Shown piece after piece: positions 59,750 through 64,000 of a DNA stretch of 64,000 nucleotides. Below the pieces are notes generated by a model. It saw nothing but the letters and a program-made list of their open reading frames with translations. It had not been told where the DNA came from and did no database searches. The stretch lies in NCBI RefSeq assembly GCF_900496995.4, contig NC_044009.1:47476005-47540004 (forward strand), read 5' to 3'. How positions within the stretch are numbered: position 1 is the stretch's first letter; each line of letters starts with the position of its first letter. Made by a program: the position numbers and the translations under genes. The DNA comes from Aquila chrysaetos chrysaetos (Eukaryota > Chordata > Aves > Accipitriformes > Accipitridae).

Positions 59750-62700
59750 CCAAAATCTCCAAGGAATACAGTCGAGCCACTGACTGAGAACAGGGAGGTG
59801 GGGGTGGTGGGGGCAGGATAAAAGAGTGAATTTTTCTCTTGTGCTATCAGCTGAAGAACACCTTGGAATGTTTGCAATTAGATTATTTTATAAGTATTGT
59901 ATTACAAGACTATAAACACTAAAAAATCACTTTGTAAATACTTATTTGTAAGAATCATGCTTTTAATTCCTTCAGCTGAGAGTCTCTGAGGATAATACAG
60001 GAATAAATTTAGCACAAGTAGGATAAACTACCTATGCCATCAGTTTGCTCCAGTAGTTAATATTACATTTAAACTGATAATGATGGAAATTATTTTCGAA
60101 TAACTTGCTATCTGAGGTATTTGTAATTTTAAAAATTACATTTTAATGTAATCTCTGCTGCCTTATATGAGCTTACATTATGCACATTGTTATAACAAGA
60201 AAAATGAAAGAGGAAAAAAAATCCTTGAAGACAATTTCTATAAGGTCGGCAGGTAGGTAAAATCTTAATTTACATTGCAGACATTGCTTGGGACTCAGAA
60301 GGGAATAAACACATATAGACGGCCTGTTCCAGTCCTTACAGTACACTGTAGTACTATCAAGAGCTGTGAAAGCTGCGACTTCTGCCCTTTTAGTCATTGG
60401 TGGTGTAGTTCTGTACACAACCGAGTAGGAAATGCTTCTTTATTTCCAAAATGAATTCCAGTCAGAGGTAGGCTAAAAGCACCATTCATTTAGATTAAAG
60501 ATCCTGAAACTATCATGTTTGCAACCATTTGTCACAGTTTAAGTAGCAGTGCATAAATGTCGTGCTGTTGGTATACAATTTAATCTCTGCTGACAACAGC
60601 TCCATTTTTAAAGTTTCCTCAGCATCTTTTTTTAATGGTTTACATTTCTTAGAAACAACCTCTGCTGTTTATGGAGGAGTAGGATAGCTCTGTAGGTTAC
60701 CAGGCCTGAATCTCCACATGGGGAAAAAATGGTAAAGCATCAAGGGCAGCGTATGTGGGAGTACCAGTCGAATGGTGTTTGCATCTGCGGGCATGTGCAT
60801 CTAGCTAAATGCATGGGTTTCCATTCTGCAGGAACATTTGATGGTTTTTGTTGCTTCAGGTCAGAACAAATTAGGTAGGTTTTGGTGACTCTTCTGGTCT
60901 TCAGCTCATCCTTGCTCCCTCTCCTGTTACTTCCACTGTCCAAACCAGGGGAAAAATAACTCATATGACAGGAGTTTGTTTGTTCTCTGTGATCTTTGGA
61001 ATTATTCTGTTAAAAATATGAGCAGTGATTATGATTTTATGAAACACAAATGCTTAACTTCTAGTGGATGTCACTCTTATCGTACTGTTGGCAGAATGTT
61101 TATAGCTGTAGGCATTTACTTGCATTAAAGCATTGGCCCGGAGAGAACAGGTTATAAATCCTACTGTCTATTTCCAGTGATAATGTCCTTTATAGACCTC
61201 CTTGCTTTGTCTTCTGATTCTATCTGTGCTTGAGACTATACCGAGCCTGGAGCAGGTGGAGGAAAATGGTGAATTACGTGTCATTAAGAAACTTCGCTGA
61301 GCTGTTTCATTGCAACTAGCAGGAATTTTATGGAAATTTATCTTAAATAGAGAAAATAAAGGTGTTGCTACATGGAAGACTACACTGATAGTCAGAAACA
61401 TAAGTTGCAGAAGCCTCATTGCTTTATACTACCAGACAGACACATAAAAAGGTGTTTACAGTCTAAGTGCATTTTTCCTAACCCAAAGCGAGAAGAGGGT
61501 ACGTCTGAGTTCAGGATATCCTGAAGGAACTGGAGGTCTGTTTGAGAGGGATACTTTTGATACAGCTGAACGTGGCTCCTGAAGATCAGGATTAATGTGC
61601 TTCTCACAAAGTCACTGATGAGAATGGTTCATATCAGTACTTCAGAAAACTCTCCAGTCAGTGCTGCCAGGCTTTTGTAGTTATCATCCACACCTTTTAA
61701 AATGCCTGCAATTGTTCTCGGTAGAAAAAGAGTAGATATGCTTGAGTAACCATTATACTCAAGGAAGAAAAGTTTCAAGCGTATGGAAACAGAATCGGTC
61801 CCGGCTGACACATTTAAGCCGCGTCTGTGCTAAAAAACATTATAGCCTCCTGAGTCTGCGGGAGAAGTGCCATCTCTTGAGCAAAGATCAGTTTAGCTGG
61901 AAGATGCTGTGAATAAGTAGCGGCATCAGATTCAGGTAAAGGAACAGGACTGACAGAAAGTACAGGTTGAGACTGGCATTTGGTGGTAGGAACTAGGAAC
62001 CAGGCAGCAAGAAAGAGCAAAGAGATCAGGGGTTATTATATGCAAATACCTTATCCAAAATGCTATGAACTTTAATTTCCAGGAGCAAATATTATATGAA
62101 AGTCTTGATAATGGAAAACCAGTGCTACATCTGAATTCAGCTTGCAACATGATAAAATAGACTTCATAGAAGTTAGCTGTCCGTCTTGTCAGATTACAAG
62201 AAGTCTGCACTTCACACTGGTGCTTTGCATCCTTTCTGGCTCATTCAGCTATTCAGTTTACTTTGCAGCACTGGTTTTCACAGTATTGTGACCATCTCAA
62301 CACCTGTTGCATAAACAGTGTTCCTCTGTTTTCCCTTCTCCATTTTCATTGTGGATCTTCTTTCCCTGGCACCAAAGTAAGTCCTCTTTGCCCTTTGCCT
62401 TTGTGCAGCTGACAGCCATGCTGGCACATTTCCCTGCCCCAGCCTTCTGGGCAAGCTCTCACCACCTCCTCCTCAGCCCCACTGGTGCTGGGACAAGTCC
62501 TCTTCTACCTCGCACAATGTCCAAACATGTCTTGTGATCCTCTTTGCCTTTCTAATCCCATTTGCCAGTCAGCCATCCTTCCCCCATGCCTGAGCAGGGC
62601 TAGCACCCTACTTCACAGGTTATTTCAGGCGGAGGAGTCATTGAGAGAAGAGACAGATCCTGGTGGCAGGGAAAAGGCTAGATTAAATGTTTAATGGACC

Positions 62701-63000
62701 AGTTTTCATCCAAAGGGAACCTCTGGACCAAATACGGTGAGAAGCCCTGTTCTCTTCTTTCTCATACAATGCTGATACAGTAACCCTATCTTAGCTCCTT
62801 GCCCCCCTCCTGCTCTTCTTTAACCACTGGCAGGTTGTAGTCACAGTGATTTTACATGGTATTTCAACTGACATATTTTTTTCCCAGTTATTTTTCCTCT
62901 TGTGAATGAAGTCTGGATCCTAGAATGCTCTCTCCGTAAAAGGTTTGGGAACAAGGGAAAAGAGCTGCAATTTTGAACACAGTAAACACATGATGAATTT
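59750..63000. other. Intergenic DNA, no gene seen
   Basis: AT-rich with palindromic stretches such as TTTTAAAAATTACATTTTAATG near 60128. Open frames up to 92 codons lack splice context or protein motifs. Confidence 0.5.
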
Positions 63001-63819
63001 CAAGCAAATCTTATTTTCCTTTCAAAAACTTACCCTTTTTTAAATTTGAAACTTTTATTTCTTCAAGGTCACTTCAGATTTAATTTACCAATATGATATA
63101 TGCGAAGAGTTAATTTAATAATCTAATATGGCATTTTTTAAAATTGCCTAACAAATATATTGTAAGTATGATCACATCTCTCTGAAATGAAAATCAAGAC
63201 CACTCAATGTCCTTTTGTCAAACTGATTGTATCTAATTAAAAAAGAAAGAAATCCCAGCGATGCAGCTTTTCTTCCCATTAACATGCACTGCACAGGTTA
63301 CTACCTAATTTAATACAGAATGTTGTCTTGCATTGCTCCATCCCTGATGAAACTGCTCTGTTTAGATGAAGTTAAGGGAAATTCTGAGTTAGAAAAAGAA
63401 ACAGCAACCCCCACCCTAATCCACAATGATATATAATTTGACCATTTATTTCCTTTCCTTAATAAGCGTATGCAACTATGGAAGCAGCTGTACTAGCCCT
63501 TGGCCTCATACTACTGCTAGCTTGACACTCTGATTTCTTGGTAAATAGATAAACATGCCTATAAGATTAAGTGACAAATTCACATCAGCACCCAAAGCTC
63601 TTTGATCAATACCACTAATCCATTAAAGATTACAACAAAGAATCTTATGTTTCTGTCCCTTCATTCAGGTATTAAATGTGAACGGAAAAATAACGGACTA
63701 AAATCTTTCTAAAATTAAATGAAAAAAGAAAATTACCCTTTGCACATTTTAAAGATAAAGAACCCTCATTAGTGCATCTGCTGGCCTGTACAGACTGCCT
63801 TTGAAAGCAATTTAAGTAT

Positions 63820-64000
63820 AACAAAGTAATTTTCAAATTAAAAAAGGAGCGGCAGGTGTATAAAATGAAAATGTAACAGAGGCAGCCACACAGCCAGATC
63901 CAAAATCCCATCTATCTCCTGCATCTGACAACAGTTAATTTGACCAAATGGCAACTGCACCTGAAGGAGAGGGGGCAGCAGCTGAATTAAAGCCAAGGCA
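63820..64000. promoter_or_regulatory. Candidate conserved non-coding element at the right edge
   Basis: CGGCAGGTGTATAAAATGAAAA, cited for its parts: an E-box CAGGTG next to a TATAAAA. Further on come GACAACAGTTAATTTGACC, CAACTGCACCTG with two adjoining E-boxes, and GCAGCAGCTGAATTAAAG with another. Four E-box cores within 160 bases are notable beside a bHLH gene 20 kb away. The window ends here. Confidence 0.2.

Noticed and set aside
1..64000. tRNA, rRNA, CRISPR, operon or bacterial mobile elements
   Set aside because: None of the required structures or repeats was seen, and the composition and repeats are those of a vertebrate genome.

Overview
This window is vertebrate nuclear DNA, almost certainly from a bird and probably a neoavian one. 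The evidence is a background of AT-rich, gene-poor sequence with two sharply bounded CpG islands, CR1-type LINE fragments including an avian-style 3' end with ATTCTATGATTC-type tail sequence on the minus strand, and three blocks resembling avian endogenous-retrovirus LTRs. Nothing bacterial is present: no operons, ribosome-binding sites, CRISPR arrays or insertion sequences. Nearly all open frames longer than 60 codons are chance frames, especially those inside the CpG islands and the LTRs.

Two genes can be supported, both on the minus strand. Gene A starts in the left CpG island (about 2580-4560). A TATA box (4203-4209) lies upstream of a first coding exon (3377-3430) that encodes an 18-residue hydrophobic, signal-peptide-like start and ends at a perfect GTAAGT donor. 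The rest of gene A lies left of the window, so positions 1-3376 are its first intron. I do not recognise the protein. Gene B lies in the right CpG island (about 42880-44650). It encodes a bHLH transcription factor of the scleraxis/paraxis (SCX/TCF15) family, with the family basic region, helix-loop-helix, an ICTFCLS C-terminal motif and an intron at the family position. Its sequence differs from what I know of both SCX and TCF15, so it may be a third paralogue. The ATG that best fits the promoter is one base out of frame with the bHLH, across a run of nine G.

The roughly 40 kb between the two genes and the 19 kb to the right of gene B are non-coding. They hold an old CR1 copy (about 6850-10500) split by two LTR-like insertions (7410-8549 and about 8661-9508), a younger CR1 fragment (about 36340-36785), a third LTR-like block (about 57401-58187), a degenerate 60-bp tandem repeat (52984-53335), several short repeats and inverted repeats, and some stretches with the look of conserved non-coding elements. 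A gene-poor surround is common for developmental bHLH genes, so distal enhancers of gene B are a reasonable inference, but conservation cannot be tested from one sequence.
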